64,000 nt of DNA, from assembly GCF_024172095.1 (NCBI RefSeq), contig NZ_JAMZDX010000002.1, forward strand, positions 1,054,001-1,118,000, given 5' to 3'. Below are positions 38,596-46,480 of this stretch, in pieces; position 1 is the stretch's first letter, and every line of letters begins with the position of its first letter. The DNA is from Kitasatospora cinereorecta (lineage in GTDB: Bacteria > Actinomycetota > Actinomycetes > Streptomycetales > Streptomycetaceae). The notes below the pieces were generated by a model that ran no database searches, was not told where the DNA came from, and worked only from the letters and a program-made list of their open reading frames with translations. The position numbers were made by a program, and so were the translations under genes.

Positions 38596-38799
38596 TCACT
38601 TGATGTCTCCTCTCATTGCGACGATGACCGTGTTTGAGACGGTCACGTTCCACTCGGCCATCCGGGGCTGTACGAAGTAGAGCCCTCCGAAGACCACTGC
38701 GATCACTGTGATCAGGCCGATGGTCCTCCGCGGGCTGGCCAGGGCCCACCGAAGGGTCCTCCCGGCCTGCTTGCAGAGGTGTGATTTATGTCGCGCCAT
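38596..38799 (-). CDS. 67-residue single-pass membrane protein
   Basis: Basic N-terminus (MARHKSHLCKQAGRTLRW), one membrane helix (TIGLITVIAVVFGGLYFV), and a short tail. GAGGAGG lies before ATG 38799 and a hairpin follows the stop. No family recognised. Base composition is lower in G+C than average, suggesting recent arrival. Confidence 0.5.
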   Translation of the reverse strand: MARHKSHLCKQAGRTLRWALASPRRTIGLITVIAVVFGGLYFVQPRMAEWNVTVSNTVIVAMRGDIK

Positions 38800-39182
38800 T
38801 GGCGCCTCCTCTAATAGATCTCCTTTTTGAGATAACAAACGCCCAGACCGGTCCCGGAGGCAGGAGGAGTCGTGATAGTGGGCTCGCTCCGCGATTCTGG
38901 GCCCGACTGGGCGCAGTGCTTGCTGAGGGATCCACCCGGAAGATTCCATGCATCTTCGGATGGGTCATCAGGGATAACCTACGCACACGATCCACTCTTG
39001 TCAAGAGTGGATTTCGTGCTGCTGAGATTCTCTGGAATGGCTGAACGATCATCCGTTCGCGGCGCACCAGTGGGCCGATCCATCCCCTTCACTCGGAGAT
39101 TACCCGGATGGACTGACATCGATAGCACCCATTTCCAGCGGCCGCTATATCCCCGATGTCGCCGAGCTGGCGGCCCTGCTAC
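38800..39182. other. Low-G+C intergenic stretch
   Basis: About 380 bp with clearly less G+C than the rest of the window and no convincing gene. A TATCTC/GAGAT inverted repeat near 38817-38836 may belong to the promoter of the small minus-strand gene. Confidence 0.45.
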
Positions 39183-39224
39183 GCCGAGGCCCGGCCGGAC
39201 CATGGGGTCCGGCCGGGCCTCGGC
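39183..39224 (-). terminator. Perfect 19-bp hairpin downstream of the toxin-antitoxin operon
   Basis: Arms 39183-39201 and 39206-39224 are exact complements with an ATGG loop. It should end the minus-strand message from 40460. Confidence 0.85.
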
Positions 39225-39241
39225 CATGCTCGCGAGGGGGA

Positions 39242-39391
39242 TCAGACGCCGACCCAGGACGCCATGTGCTGCAGCGTGCCCGGGGTCGAGCGCTGGGCCC
39301 GGACGAGCGCGGACACCGTCTCCCGGACGGTCACGTCGTACCGCGTCTGCTGCGGCGCCAGGTTCCGCGCCAGCTGGCCGGGCCTCCCCAC
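39242..39391 (-). CDS. Possible 49-residue protein after the toxin gene
   Basis: GTG 39391 lies eight bases after the toxin stop; the frame (VGRPGQLARNLAPQQTRYDV, ending HMASWVGV) has strong third-position G/C and stops just before the terminator hairpin, so the message covers it. No family recognised; it could also be a decayed gene end. Confidence 0.35.
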   Translation of the reverse strand: MGRPGQLARNLAPQQTRYDVTVRETVSALVRAQRSTPGTLQHMASWVGV

Positions 39392-39399
39392 GTCCGCGA

Positions 39400-39798
39400 T
39401 CAGACCTTCGGGACGTGCTCCACCTCGCACTGGATGCCCGGCACGCCGGCCATCTTGCCGTCGGTGGTCAGCAGAGGGCACATCAGGATCTCGGCCAGCG
39501 CGATGTACAGCGCGTCACCGACGTAGGTGTTGTCCCGCAGCTCCCAGGCCCGCAGCAGCAGGCCCGGGATCGGGATCCGCTGGACCTCGAGGGCGTCCAG
39601 GTCTGCGATCGCCGCGCCCGCGTCCGCCTCGGTCAGGTGGCCACGCTGCATCATCCGGACGATCGCCCGGCTGGCCTCGTGGTCCAGGTGCGCCGGCGCG
39701 TACACGTCCTCACCCACCAACCGGGCCCGGACTCGCTCCGCTGTCGGGCCGGTGCCCGTCAGCAACTCCACCGTCGCACTGGCATCGACCACGATCAC
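39400..39798 (-). CDS. PIN-domain ribonuclease toxin (VapC-like)
   Basis: A 132-residue PIN protein. Acidic active-site residues: Asp5 (IVVDASA), Glu in HLDHEASRAI, Asp in YVGDALYIALAE, and Asp in LLTTDGKMA. Such toxins cleave RNA in growth control or element maintenance. Start overlaps the antitoxin stop by four bases. The pair probably stabilises the element. Confidence 0.85.
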   Translation of the reverse strand: MIVVDASATVELLTGTGPTAERVRARLVGEDVYAPAHLDHEASRAIVRMMQRGHLTEADAGAAIADLDALEVQRIPIPGLLLRAWELRDNTYVGDALYIALAEILMCPLLTTDGKMAGVPGIQCEVEHVPKV

Positions 39799-40460
39799 TG
39801 GGCGCCGCCCCGCTGCTTCTCAGCCCACGCCTCCAGCAGGTCCGCCATCGTCAGGTCCTCCGGCAGCGCGGCCAGGTGCTCGGCTGGCACCGATCCGTCG
39901 TGAGCCAGGACGTTTCGCACCGAAGTGCGGCCCAGCTGTTGCTTGAAGTCCTCAGCGCTGGAAGGGCTTCCGTGGGCGATAAGGAAGTCGAGCCTCAGAT
40001 CGGCGGCCGTCTCGCTCGAGTTGTCCGCTGGCACGCGGGCGACGACGGGCATCCGGCCACCCCGCAGCGCCTCAATGAGGAAGTGGTCCATCGAGGCATC
40101 CGACGCCGAGGTCGGACCGTCTGTCGGGGGCAGCTCGGAAGCGTCCGCGCGGACATCCTCCAGCGCCTCGCTGATCTCGTCGCTCGTCGGGCGTCGACTG
40201 GCCGACAGGGCCCGGGCCGCGATCCGCTCCATCTCGGACGCCTGGATCGGCTGAGGCCCGATGCTGGCGCCGGACAGCAGGTGGAGGAGCGCGGCCGGGA
40301 CGACGGCCGCGACGGGCTTGCCGTAGCGGGTGATCGCGGTGATCCGGCCGGTGTGCTCGGCCAGGGTGACGATCTTCGACAGTTCGGCGCGGGCGTCCGC
40401 CAGCGCGACCGTCGGCACGTTCGCCGGCAGCTCCGGCTGGCCTTGCGGGTCCGTAGTCAT
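39795..40460 (-). CDS. Phd/YefM-type antitoxin with long C-terminal extension
   Basis: 221 residues, far longer than a usual antitoxin (80-100). Residues about 17-60 (VALADARAELSKIVTLAEHT, ITRYGKPVAAVVP) are the DNA-binding Phd/YefM fold. The rest, ending in DLLEAWAEKQRGGAQ, must include the toxin-binding tail plus about 100 residues of unknown role. The start codon abuts the palindrome GTAAAGACTTTAC, an evident autoregulation site. Confidence 0.8.
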   Translation of the reverse strand: MTTDPQGQPELPANVPTVALADARAELSKIVTLAEHTGRITAITRYGKPVAAVVPAALLHLLSGASIGPQPIQASEMERIAARALSASRRPTSDEISEALEDVRADASELPPTDGPTSASDASMDHFLIEALRGGRMPVVARVPADNSSETAADLRLDFLIAHGSPSSAEDFKQQLGRTSVRNVLAHDGSVPAEHLAALPEDLTMADLLEAWAEKQRGGAQ

Positions 40461-40473
40461 GTAAAGACTTTAC
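40461..40473. promoter_or_regulatory. Palindromic operator GTAAAGACTTTAC abutting the antitoxin start
   Basis: Six-base arms around one base, directly next to the ATG (complement 40458-40460). On the minus strand TAAAGT within it fits a -10 box, so the operator would cover promoter and start; a leaderless or near-leaderless message is likely. Confidence 0.65.
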
Positions 40474-40516
40474 AACTCTCGGGCTGGATTCGCCCGAGGG
40501 CTGGGCCCGGCGTTTG

Positions 40517-41719
40517 TCAGACCGCGGCAGCCCGGATGGCCTCGACAGTGCCCCGGGCTGTTCCGTTCCCGGCGTAGCGGGGGCCGGCCAGGATCCCGGC
40601 GAGACGATCCATCCGCTTCACGATCCAGGAGATCTGCATCTCCGGCGGCAGGGACAGCACCGGGTCCACGGCCGCGGCGGCGCCTTCGACATCGCCGAGC
40701 TGCACTCGGGCGGTGGCCAGGTAGACGTGGGCGAGGTGTTCATCGTCCAGGGACCGTTCGGTGGCCGGCTGCTGCTGCCACAGGCCGATCGCCGCCTCGG
40801 CCTCCCGCGCGGCCCGGGCGTTGTCCGCGGCGCCGGGAAGCCAGATCAGCGCCGACCCGGCGTAGTACAGCTGCTTCGCGGTGGAGAAGGTGAACAGGCC
40901 GCCCAGCGCGTCCGTGTCGCGGGCGTGCTCCCTGGCGTCCAGGGCGGCGTCCAGGCTGGCGTTGGCGCCGCCGGAGTCACCGAGGTTGGCCAGGCACTGC
41001 GCCCGGCCGCACAGCAGCCTCGCCAGCCCAGTGCCGGCCACGCCGTCGGCGTGCTGCAGGCCGTCCTCGATGAAGTCGTACGCCGCGGTGAAGTCCTGCT
41101 GGAACCGGGCGATCAGCGACTGCGTGCCGCGCACCCACACCTTCAGCTCCTGGTCGCCGGCGAACTCCGCGCACCGCCACCCTGCCCGGCAGTGCTCCAG
41201 CGCCGCGTCCGCATGCCCGAGATCCAGCGCCGCGTACGCCAGCACCCCGGACAGATGCCCCGCCGCCCGGTACAGCTCCCGCCGCTCACCCGGCCGGTGA
41301 TGCCGCTGCCGCAGCCGGCCCGTCACCTCCTGCCGCACCCGATGCGCATCCGCCAGCATGGGCCCCGGCGGCGACGCCAGATACTGCACAGCCAGGTCCG
41401 CCGCGTCCGCCGCCAGATCATCCACCTCGAGACCCGGCATCTCCGCCAGATCCCGCGACCGGCGCAGCGCGGTCACCATCGTCCCCGCCAACACACCATC
41501 CGCCTGCTGCGCCTGGTCGCGGCGCCACTGGTGCTCCAGCAGGCCGCCGGCCTCGAGGGCGTGGTCCGCGGCCGCGGCGAACTCGGCGGTCCCGGCCCGG
41601 GCGCCGGTCTCGACGTTGTGGACGTGCCCGCGCGAGTAGTGCACTCGCCCGGCCAGCTCCTCCAGGGACAGGCCGGCGTTCAGGCGCAGCATCCGCAGCA
41701 GCTTCGGGAAGCTCATCAT
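40517..41719 (-). CDS. XRE-family regulator with tetratricopeptide-like domain
   Basis: A 400-residue regulator. Helix-turn-helix at residues about 5-60 (FPKLLRMLRLNAGLSLEELA, GRVHYSRGHVHNVETGARAG), then about 330 residues of helical TPR-like repeats (AALDLGHADAALEHCRAGW, ATARVQLGDVEGAAAAVDPV). ATG 41719 begins MMSFPKLL; the preceding ten residues of the open frame look non-coding. Proteins of this plan sense peptides or partner proteins in streptomycetes; ligand unknown. Confidence 0.85.
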   Translation of the reverse strand: MMSFPKLLRMLRLNAGLSLEELAGRVHYSRGHVHNVETGARAGTAEFAAAADHALEAGGLLEHQWRRDQAQQADGVLAGTMVTALRRSRDLAEMPGLEVDDLAADAADLAVQYLASPPGPMLADAHRVRQEVTGRLRQRHHRPGERRELYRAAGHLSGVLAYAALDLGHADAALEHCRAGWRCAEFAGDQELKVWVRGTQSLIARFQQDFTAAYDFIEDGLQHADGVAGTGLARLLCGRAQCLANLGDSGGANASLDAALDAREHARDTDALGGLFTFSTAKQLYYAGSALIWLPGAADNARAAREAEAAIGLWQQQPATERSLDDEHLAHVYLATARVQLGDVEGAAAAVDPVLSLPPEMQISWIVKRMDRLAGILAGPRYAGNGTARGTVEAIRAAAV

Positions 41720-41878
41720 GCCATCGAGTGTGCTGCCAGCCCCCGCCACGCCCGCCCCTCCCGCTGTATTCAGGCCACCCTACGCGCGGGCTGAAGACAC
41801 CGGCATGCTCCCGACCGGGCTCCGTCACCTGCATCGTGATCTTCCGTCAGAACCCGAGCACCCTCGAGGGAGAACCCC

Positions 41879-42058
41879 GTGCAACCCGCCCCCACCGAAC
41901 CGCCCCCGCCGGCACCCGCCCGACCGGACCGCCCGGCCCCGGCCCGGCCGGGCACCACCACCCTCCGCTGCCTTGCCGCCGCTGGCCACGACCTCGGCCA
42001 GTTCCGCGCTGGCGCCCGCCGCGCTCCGGGGCGGCCGATCTCCGGCGGCGTCCAGTGA
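41879..42058 (+). CDS. Small Pro/Arg-rich protein
   Basis: GTG 41879, with GAGGGAGAA upstream, opens a 59-residue frame (VQPAPTEPPPPAPARPDRPA at the start, ending ISGGVQ). No family recognised. It is divergent from the XRE regulator, a common arrangement for regulator and small effector, but this is only positional. Confidence 0.4.
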   Translation: MQPAPTEPPPPAPARPDRPAPARPGTTTLRCLAAAGHDLGQFRAGARRAPGRPISGGVQ

Positions 42059-42178
42059 TCGTGGATGGAGCCCTTGGAGCCGGACAGCGGCCGATCACGG
42101 TCCGGCAACTTGCCCTCAGCCGCGTGACCGCCCTGGCAGCGTGTACTTCGTATGATCACGACTGCGAAGGACACGCAC

Positions 42179-42811
42179 ATGCCCTCCCCAGCCTCACCGC
42201 GCCCCAGCAGGATCCTCGCCGCCACGGCCGCCGCCGGGATGCTGCTCACCGCCGTCGGCTGCTCAAACTCCACGACCGCCAGCGCGCCACCGTCCGCGAG
42301 CGCGACAGCCTCCCCGTCCCGGTCGGCCGCCACCTCCGCCAGCGCGTCGCCCACGCCAACGAAGCCAGCCACACCGCTCGCTGTCGGCGCGACCTGGCAG
42401 TGGGAGGCGCCGTCCGACAAGGTTTCCGGCTCTGCCACGGTCGTCGGCTACCAGCAGGACGTGGCCCACGACGCCCCCAGCCCAGAGAAGACCTTCGGTG
42501 CCGAGTCTCACGGCTATGTATGGGCGGCCCTCGAGGTGAAGGTCTGCTCCGACGCGTCCTCGGCGAAGACCATCACCGTGTCGAACTACCCGTGGAAGCT
42601 TGCGTACGACGACGGGTCGCTGGTGAAACCGTCGGACACCGGCTACGGGCAGTTCCCCCAGCCCGAGTTCCCCTCCGGCGACGAGGAGCTGGCGGCCAGC
42701 CGCTGCATCGCGGGGAAGATCGTGTTCCCCGTCCCAGGTGCCAAGAAGCCAGCTCGCGCGGTCTACGCCCCCAGTGGCCTGAAGACCCCCACGGAGTGGA
42801 ACCTCCAGTAG
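42179..42811 (+). CDS. Secreted lipoprotein
   Basis: A 210-residue lipoprotein precursor. ATG 42179 follows a GAAGGA ribosome site. Signal peptide residues 1-27 with lipobox LTAVGC; a Ser/Thr/Ala-rich linker (about 30-60) precedes a single beta-rich domain (about 65-210) of the DUF4352-like type, with VWAALEVKVCSDAS and a second cysteine in ASRCIAGKIVF suggesting a disulphide. Function unknown. Confidence 0.8.
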   Translation: MPSPASPRPSRILAATAAAGMLLTAVGCSNSTTASAPPSASATASPSRSAATSASASPTPTKPATPLAVGATWQWEAPSDKVSGSATVVGYQQDVAHDAPSPEKTFGAESHGYVWAALEVKVCSDASSAKTITVSNYPWKLAYDDGSLVKPSDTGYGQFPQPEFPSGDEELAASRCIAGKIVFPVPGAKKPARAVYAPSGLKTPTEWNLQ

Positions 42812-42894
42812 TCCTCCAGCCGGGGCGCAACCGGCCTCTGCGCCCCGGTCTCTCCGCTGCGTACGTCGCATGGCGGCGCCCGGCGAGGAACTTC

Positions 42895-43353
42895 TCACTC
42901 GTCCTGAATGATTTCAGCGAGAGCCACGCGCACTACCTCGACAGGATCGCCGAGGTCGGTCAGGTCGAACCATTCGCCGCGTACCCGGCACGCACTGAAG
43001 CGCCGGTGGAGCGCCCGTTCGTAGTCTCCCTGCTGCACAAGCAGCAGGGAGAGCAGCAAGGGCTGGGCGGTCTGAAGGCCGCTCAGGCGCTTCTTGGGAT
43101 CGGCGGCGATGCCGATCTTGACCAGGGGCGATCCCTCAACTCCGACCACGTAGGTGAAAGCGGGCCGCGACCTCAGCGGGATGTGCTGGGAGCGCCCTGG
43201 AGGCACAGGTCGAACGGTAGCGCTGGGCTGACCTTGAGCGGCCGCCCGGAGTTGTCGCAAGAAGACCCGGTCTCGGGGCGAAATCCAGCTCCTCAGCACC
43301 AGCAGGCGCTCATCGTCGAAGGTGGAGAACACTTCGCTGCTGTCGGCCATCAT
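42895..43353 (-). CDS. GIY-YIG-like (T5orf172/MUG113) nuclease-fold protein
   Basis: A 152-residue protein. Residues about 65-135 (FTYVVGVEGSPLVKIGIAAD, PKKRLSGLQTAQPLLLSLLL, ALHRRFSACRVRGEWFDLT) match the T5orf172 branch of the GIY-YIG superfamily, common in phages and plasmids. Start ATG 43353 (MMADSSE) has an AGAGGAG ribosome site. DNA cleavage is possible but not shown. Confidence 0.75.
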   Translation of the reverse strand: MMADSSEVFSTFDDERLLVLRSWISPRDRVFLRQLRAAAQGQPSATVRPVPPGRSQHIPLRSRPAFTYVVGVEGSPLVKIGIAADPKKRLSGLQTAQPLLLSLLLVQQGDYERALHRRFSACRVRGEWFDLTDLGDPVEVVRVALAEIIQDE

Positions 43354-43398
43354 GCCGCTCCTCTCTCGCATGCAACATTGACTGCACTACTCGCCAGC

Positions 43399-44658
43399 TC
43401 AGACCCGGCCCGCCCGTGCCGCCGCCCGCTGCCGCAGGTACTCCTCGTTGGGCTTCGCGCCGTTCCCCACGGCCGGCACTGCGCCGACCGGGACCCGCTG
43501 CGCGCTGTCCACCCGCTGCTCCGGCACCAGCTGGCGCTGCTCCTCGGCCGGAATGGCCGACTTCGGCGCCACCTGCACGGCGGTGAGCGCGGCGCCACGC
43601 TCCTCCCGGCTGTCCTCTCGCTTCCCGGCGCAGGACCGGCACGGCTGCCCGGTGTCGACCTCGACGTGCTCGTCGCACCGCGGGTCGTTGCACAGCGGGC
43701 TCCGCTTCAGCATCGCCACCAGCGGACCGACCGGCCGCGCCATGTTCCGCCCGTACAGCAGGCTCGCCCAGTACAGGTTCCAGCGCGGCATCACCCGGAA
43801 CTCGACCAGCTGCTCCGCTGTCCGTTCGCATGGCTCACCGAGGCCGAGCGCCTCGAGGACCGCCTCCTGAACGTTCCGCGGCCGCTTCGCCAGCGCCGGA
43901 GCATCGCGCAGGTCAACCGGCAGCAGCGCGAACACCGACTCCACCGCCGCCCGCTGCTCCTTCGTCAGCCGGGGCCTGGTCTTGCCGGACGCGGCGAAGC
44001 CGCCAGCCTCGCGCGCGTTACTACCTGGACCTGCCCTACGGGCGTCCAGGGCGCTTCGCGCCGAGGGCGCAACCGGGGCGGGGTCAAGGGACTGGTTCAA
44101 AGGACTGGTTCGGGTGTCTCTCAGACACCCCGTGTCGGACTGAGAGACACCCCGTTCGGGACTCAGAGACACCCCGTGGGGGTCGCCGGTCTCACGGGGG
44201 GACTCAGAGACACCCCGCTCGCTGGCCCTCGGCCGAGGGCGCTGCACGCCCAGGTCGCTACGGCGGGCCTTCGCCGGTGCCTCCACGATGGGCGGCCGGC
44301 TCTGCGCGGTGAGCGGCGGACGCCCGTTCTCCGCCCGGCCCTTGTTGATGCGCTCGACGTTCGGGAACCAGCCGAACGGGATCAGCAGGTCGTAGACCAC
44401 CGGCCGCCGGTCCGCCCGCAGGTACTCCGCGGCCTTCTGGTCGCCCTTCGCGATCAGGCCCCGCTCCTCGAGTCGCTGCAGCGTGCGCAGCACGGTCCTC
44501 GGGTCGATGTGGGTGCGATCGGCGATGGTCGAGCGGGCCGGGAACGAGTTGCACCCGTCGGGGTCCGCTCGCTCCGCCATCGTCACCAGCACGGCAAACT
44601 CGTTCACGTCTCGCACCGGCGCGTCGTTGGCTGCCCAGAGCAGAGCCTCGAAGCTCAC
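43399..44658 (-). CDS. HTH replication-initiator-like protein with iterons in its gene
   Basis: A 419-residue protein. GTG 44658 (VSFEALLWAANDAPVRDVNE) has GAGGGCGG upstream. Residues 1-110 form a winged helix (STIADRTHIDPRTVLRTLQR, LEERGLIAK) like the DNA-binding domains of plasmid initiators. A low-complexity linker (about 165-205) contains the repeats GVSES, GVSLS and GVSQS, which are a by-product of a DNA repeat. Residues about 240-300 carry a second helical domain (ALGLGEPCERTAEQLVEFRV) and a CxxC pair lies near 330. A replication role is inferred from the domain type and iterons. Confidence 0.7.
   Translation of the reverse strand: MSFEALLWAANDAPVRDVNEFAVLVTMAERADPDGCNSFPARSTIADRTHIDPRTVLRTLQRLEERGLIAKGDQKAAEYLRADRRPVVYDLLIPFGWFPNVERINKGRAENGRPPLTAQSRPPIVEAPAKARRSDLGVQRPRPRASERGVSESPRETGDPHGVSLSPERGVSQSDTGCLRDTRTSPLNQSLDPAPVAPSARSALDARRAGPGSNAREAGGFAASGKTRPRLTKEQRAAVESVFALLPVDLRDAPALAKRPRNVQEAVLEALGLGEPCERTAEQLVEFRVMPRWNLYWASLLYGRNMARPVGPLVAMLKRSPLCNDPRCDEHVEVDTGQPCRSCAGKREDSREERGAALTAVQVAPKSAIPAEEQRQLVPEQRVDSAQRVPVGAVPAVGNGAKPNEEYLRQRAAARAGRV
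44112..44217 (-). repeat. Iteron-like array inside the initiator-like gene
   Basis: Four copies of CAGAGACACCCCG-type words; the shared ACACCCCG starts at 44125, 44147, 44169 and 44210, i.e. steps of 22, 22 and 41 bp. The first copy is half of a perfect palindrome, GGGTGTCT-CTC-AGACACCC (44112-44130). Because 22 is not a multiple of three the copies fall in all three reading frames, so the conservation is in the DNA. Two GGACTGGTTC words (44089, 44102) flank the array. Candidate replication origin or initiator binding site. Confidence 0.7.
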
Positions 44659-44856
44659 GCGGCACCGCCCTCGGATACGCTGTGTGAACTGCTCCAGAAC
44701 ACGTTGGGGCGGAGTACCTCCCCGGGTATGCTCACGCGGCACCTCTCTCTCGCGGAGTGGGTTGCGTACGGCAGCGAGCTTGCTCTCGCTGTCCAGGTCG
44801 GACGGTCGGTCGGGGCTGCATCCCCGCCGGCCGTTCGCGTTCTCAGGCCAAGCAAA

Positions 44857-45102
44857 TCACTCTTGCTGGTCGCCGCGCTCGGCGCGGCGTTGATGCTTGA
44901 TCTTGAAGCTCACCCCGTGGCGAGCCTCCTGTTCCCGCTGCTCGAAGTACGCCTTCACCGGCTCCCAGGGCAGGAAGTAGTAGCGGCCGACCTGCTGCCA
45001 CTTGTCCCGGGGGACTGGCCAGTCGGGATCGCGGTCGGCGAGCTGGCTGACGCGCTGCTTGCTCAAGTTCACCCTCCTCGCAATCTCGGCGAGGGTCACC
45101 AT
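44857..45102 (-). CDS. Excisionase-like helix-turn-helix protein
   Basis: An 81-residue protein. ATG 45102 (MVTLAEIARRVNLSKQRVSQ) is preceded by AGAGGAGG. The MerR/excisionase-type helix-turn-helix (residues 1-55, with WQQVGRYYFLPWEPVKAYFE) is followed by a basic tail. Such small proteins act as excisionases or copy-control regulators on streptomycete elements. It lies upstream of the initiator-like gene on the same strand with 198 bp between them. Confidence 0.75.
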   Translation of the reverse strand: MVTLAEIARRVNLSKQRVSQLADRDPDWPVPRDKWQQVGRYYFLPWEPVKAYFEQREQEARHGVSFKIKHQRRAERGDQQE

Positions 45103-45210
45103 CTCGGGTTGCCTCCTCTCGGTGCTGTCGTGCTGGGGTGCGTCTTCATCATGTCCCATGAGCTTGACCCAAGTCTATATCAGTGGTTGACTGTCTTTCA
45201 GAACGAGAAA

Positions 45211-45274
45211 GCCCCGGCCGGTGCGTCAACACCAGCCGGGGCCGTGGCGGACGAGTGCGTCAACACTCGTCCGC
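45211..45274 (+). repeat. Twin hairpins with identical GTGCGTCAACAC tops
   Basis: Hairpin 1: GCCCCGGCCGGTG (45211-45223), loop CGTCAA, CACCAGCCGGGGC (45230-45242), one mismatch. Hairpin 2: GCGGACGAGTG (45247-45257), loop CGTCAA, CACTCGTCCGC (45264-45274), perfect. The stems differ but loop and closing pairs are the same. They lie between divergent genes, 37 bases before the first gene of the transfer operon. Confidence 0.7.
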
Positions 45275-45310
45275 TGCAGACCAACACCTGCAGGCACAGG
45301 AGGGTCTCCA

Positions 45311-45589
45311 ATGGCTGATCGTACCGACAGCTTGTCCCAGGACAACATCCCGCACCCCAACCCGCTCGCCACCGCGCCGTCCAGCCCGGTCGTGGCCCTG
45401 CTCGGCGCGCTCGGTGACTTCGCTGCGCTCGACGAGGAGTCGTCGGCCGTCGCGTTGGTGACCGTGCAGACCAACGACACGCTGGCCATCCCCGGCATGG
45501 TGGAGCTCGGCTCCGCCGCCACCGGCATCCTGGCTGCGCTGGTCGCCGCCGCCACCGCGCTCGCCGAGCTGACGGCGGGTGCGCGGTGA
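45311..45589 (+). CDS. First small protein of the transfer operon
   Basis: A 92-residue hypothetical protein; ATG 45311 with AGGAGGG upstream. C-terminal half is a hydrophobic Ala-rich helix pair (GSAATGILAALVAAATALAE). It opens a run of four overlapping genes (GTGA junctions) leading to the DUF2637 gene. No family recognised. Confidence 0.6.
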   Translation: MADRTDSLSQDNIPHPNPLATAPSSPVVALLGALGDFAALDEESSAVALVTVQTNDTLAIPGMVELGSAATGILAALVAAATALAELTAGAR

Positions 45590-45720
45590 GCGCCCGGGGT
45601 GAGGCCGTGAAGGCCCTTGTCCGGAAGACCGCCCCGAGCGTGCCGACCGTCCGGGAGATCCGGGTGGACGGCGAGAAGCTCAGCCGCGTGATCGCGAAGC
45701 TGCTCGGGGGTGCGAAGTGA
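45586..45720 (+). CDS. 44-residue basic protein
   Basis: GTG 45586 overlaps the preceding stop (GTGA) and the frame ends in an overlap with the next gene (GTGA). Product: VSARGEAVKALVRKTAPSVP then a short VREIRVDGEKLSRVIAKLL helix, basic. Coupling and coding bias support it as a gene; function unknown. Confidence 0.55.
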   Translation: MSARGEAVKALVRKTAPSVPTVREIRVDGEKLSRVIAKLLGGAK

Positions 45721-45908
45721 AGCCCCGCTACGAGTGCGCGCCGTGTGAGGACTGGGGCATCGTCGTCCATTCGTCGGGGAAGGGCACCGTGCCGTGCTCG
45801 ACCTGCCGCCCGGCGGACCACTCCGAGCACCAGGCCGCGCAGCAGCAGCCGACCACCGTGCTGGCCCCCGTTGCGGAGGCCCGGCTGGGTGGTGGTTCCG
45901 GTGAGTGA
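45717..45908 (+). CDS. Small zinc-ribbon-like protein
   Basis: A 63-residue protein with CAPC (residues 7-10) and CSTC (about 32-35), a treble-clef or zinc-ribbon pattern of the DnaJ-Cys/rubredoxin-like kind often found in actinophage and plasmid operons. GTG start overlaps the previous stop. The tail is Gln/Pro/Ala rich. Confidence 0.6.
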   Translation: MKPRYECAPCEDWGIVVHSSGKGTVPCSTCRPADHSEHQAAQQQPTTVLAPVAEARLGGGSGE

Positions 45909-46365
45909 GCCGAAGAGCACCGGGATGATCCTGGTCGAGCGGGCCACGGCGGCCCTCCTCGAACTCGCCGCCCACCGGCCGGCGAGTCTCGGTGAGACCC
46001 GGGACCTGATCGCGGCGCTCCTCGGGACCGGTGACGGCGAGGGCAGCCTCGTCGAGATGGTCTCCGGGATCGCCTCCGACCTGGGCAACCCGATGTTCAA
46101 CCCGACGCTTGCCGTCCTGCCCGGCCCGGCGGATGAGATCCTGCAGACCGTCACCGACTTCCACACCGCGGTCTACGCCGAGGACTGCTCGGCCCGGATC
46201 GGCGCCGAGGCGGTCGAGGCGATCGAGCAGCCGTGGGCCGTCCGGACCGTCGCCGCTTTCCACGCCGAGCACCAGGTCGTCCCCGACCTGGAGGGCCCGG
46301 GTGACGGCGAGCGGGCCCCGGTCCCGGAGCCCGACGAGGGCGAAGAGCTGCCCACCGCGGCCTGA
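45901..46365 (+). CDS. Hypothetical helical acidic protein
   Basis: A 154-residue protein from GTG 45901 overlapping the previous gene by eight bases. Mostly helical (GMILVERATAALLELAAHRP, EILQTVTDFHTAVYAEDCSA) with an acidic tail. No family recognised; operon position suggests a role in transfer or maintenance of the element. Confidence 0.6.
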   Translation: MSEPKSTGMILVERATAALLELAAHRPASLGETRDLIAALLGTGDGEGSLVEMVSGIASDLGNPMFNPTLAVLPGPADEILQTVTDFHTAVYAEDCSARIGAEAVEAIEQPWAVRTVAAFHAEHQVVPDLEGPGDGERAPVPEPDEGEELPTAA

Positions 46366-46480
46366 CCCCGTATCACCCGCTGCGCCCCGGCCGGGGTGGC
46401 ATTCCTTCTCCGGCCCGGCCGGGGGCGCGGCAAATTCCCCGACCCCTTCCGCTGTCATGACCATGACTGGAGATTGCCTC

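Noticed and set aside
44112..44217. Repeat array considered as a CRISPR
   Set aside because: Units are too short, only four copies, spacing is 22 and 41 bp, and the array lies inside a coding gene; iterons fit better.
34271..44724. Exact 14-mer GGAGTACCTCCCCG at 34271 and 44711, upstream of relaxase and initiator-like genes
   Set aside because: One shared 14-mer within 32 kb of GC-rich sequence is expected by chance; no further copies support an operator.
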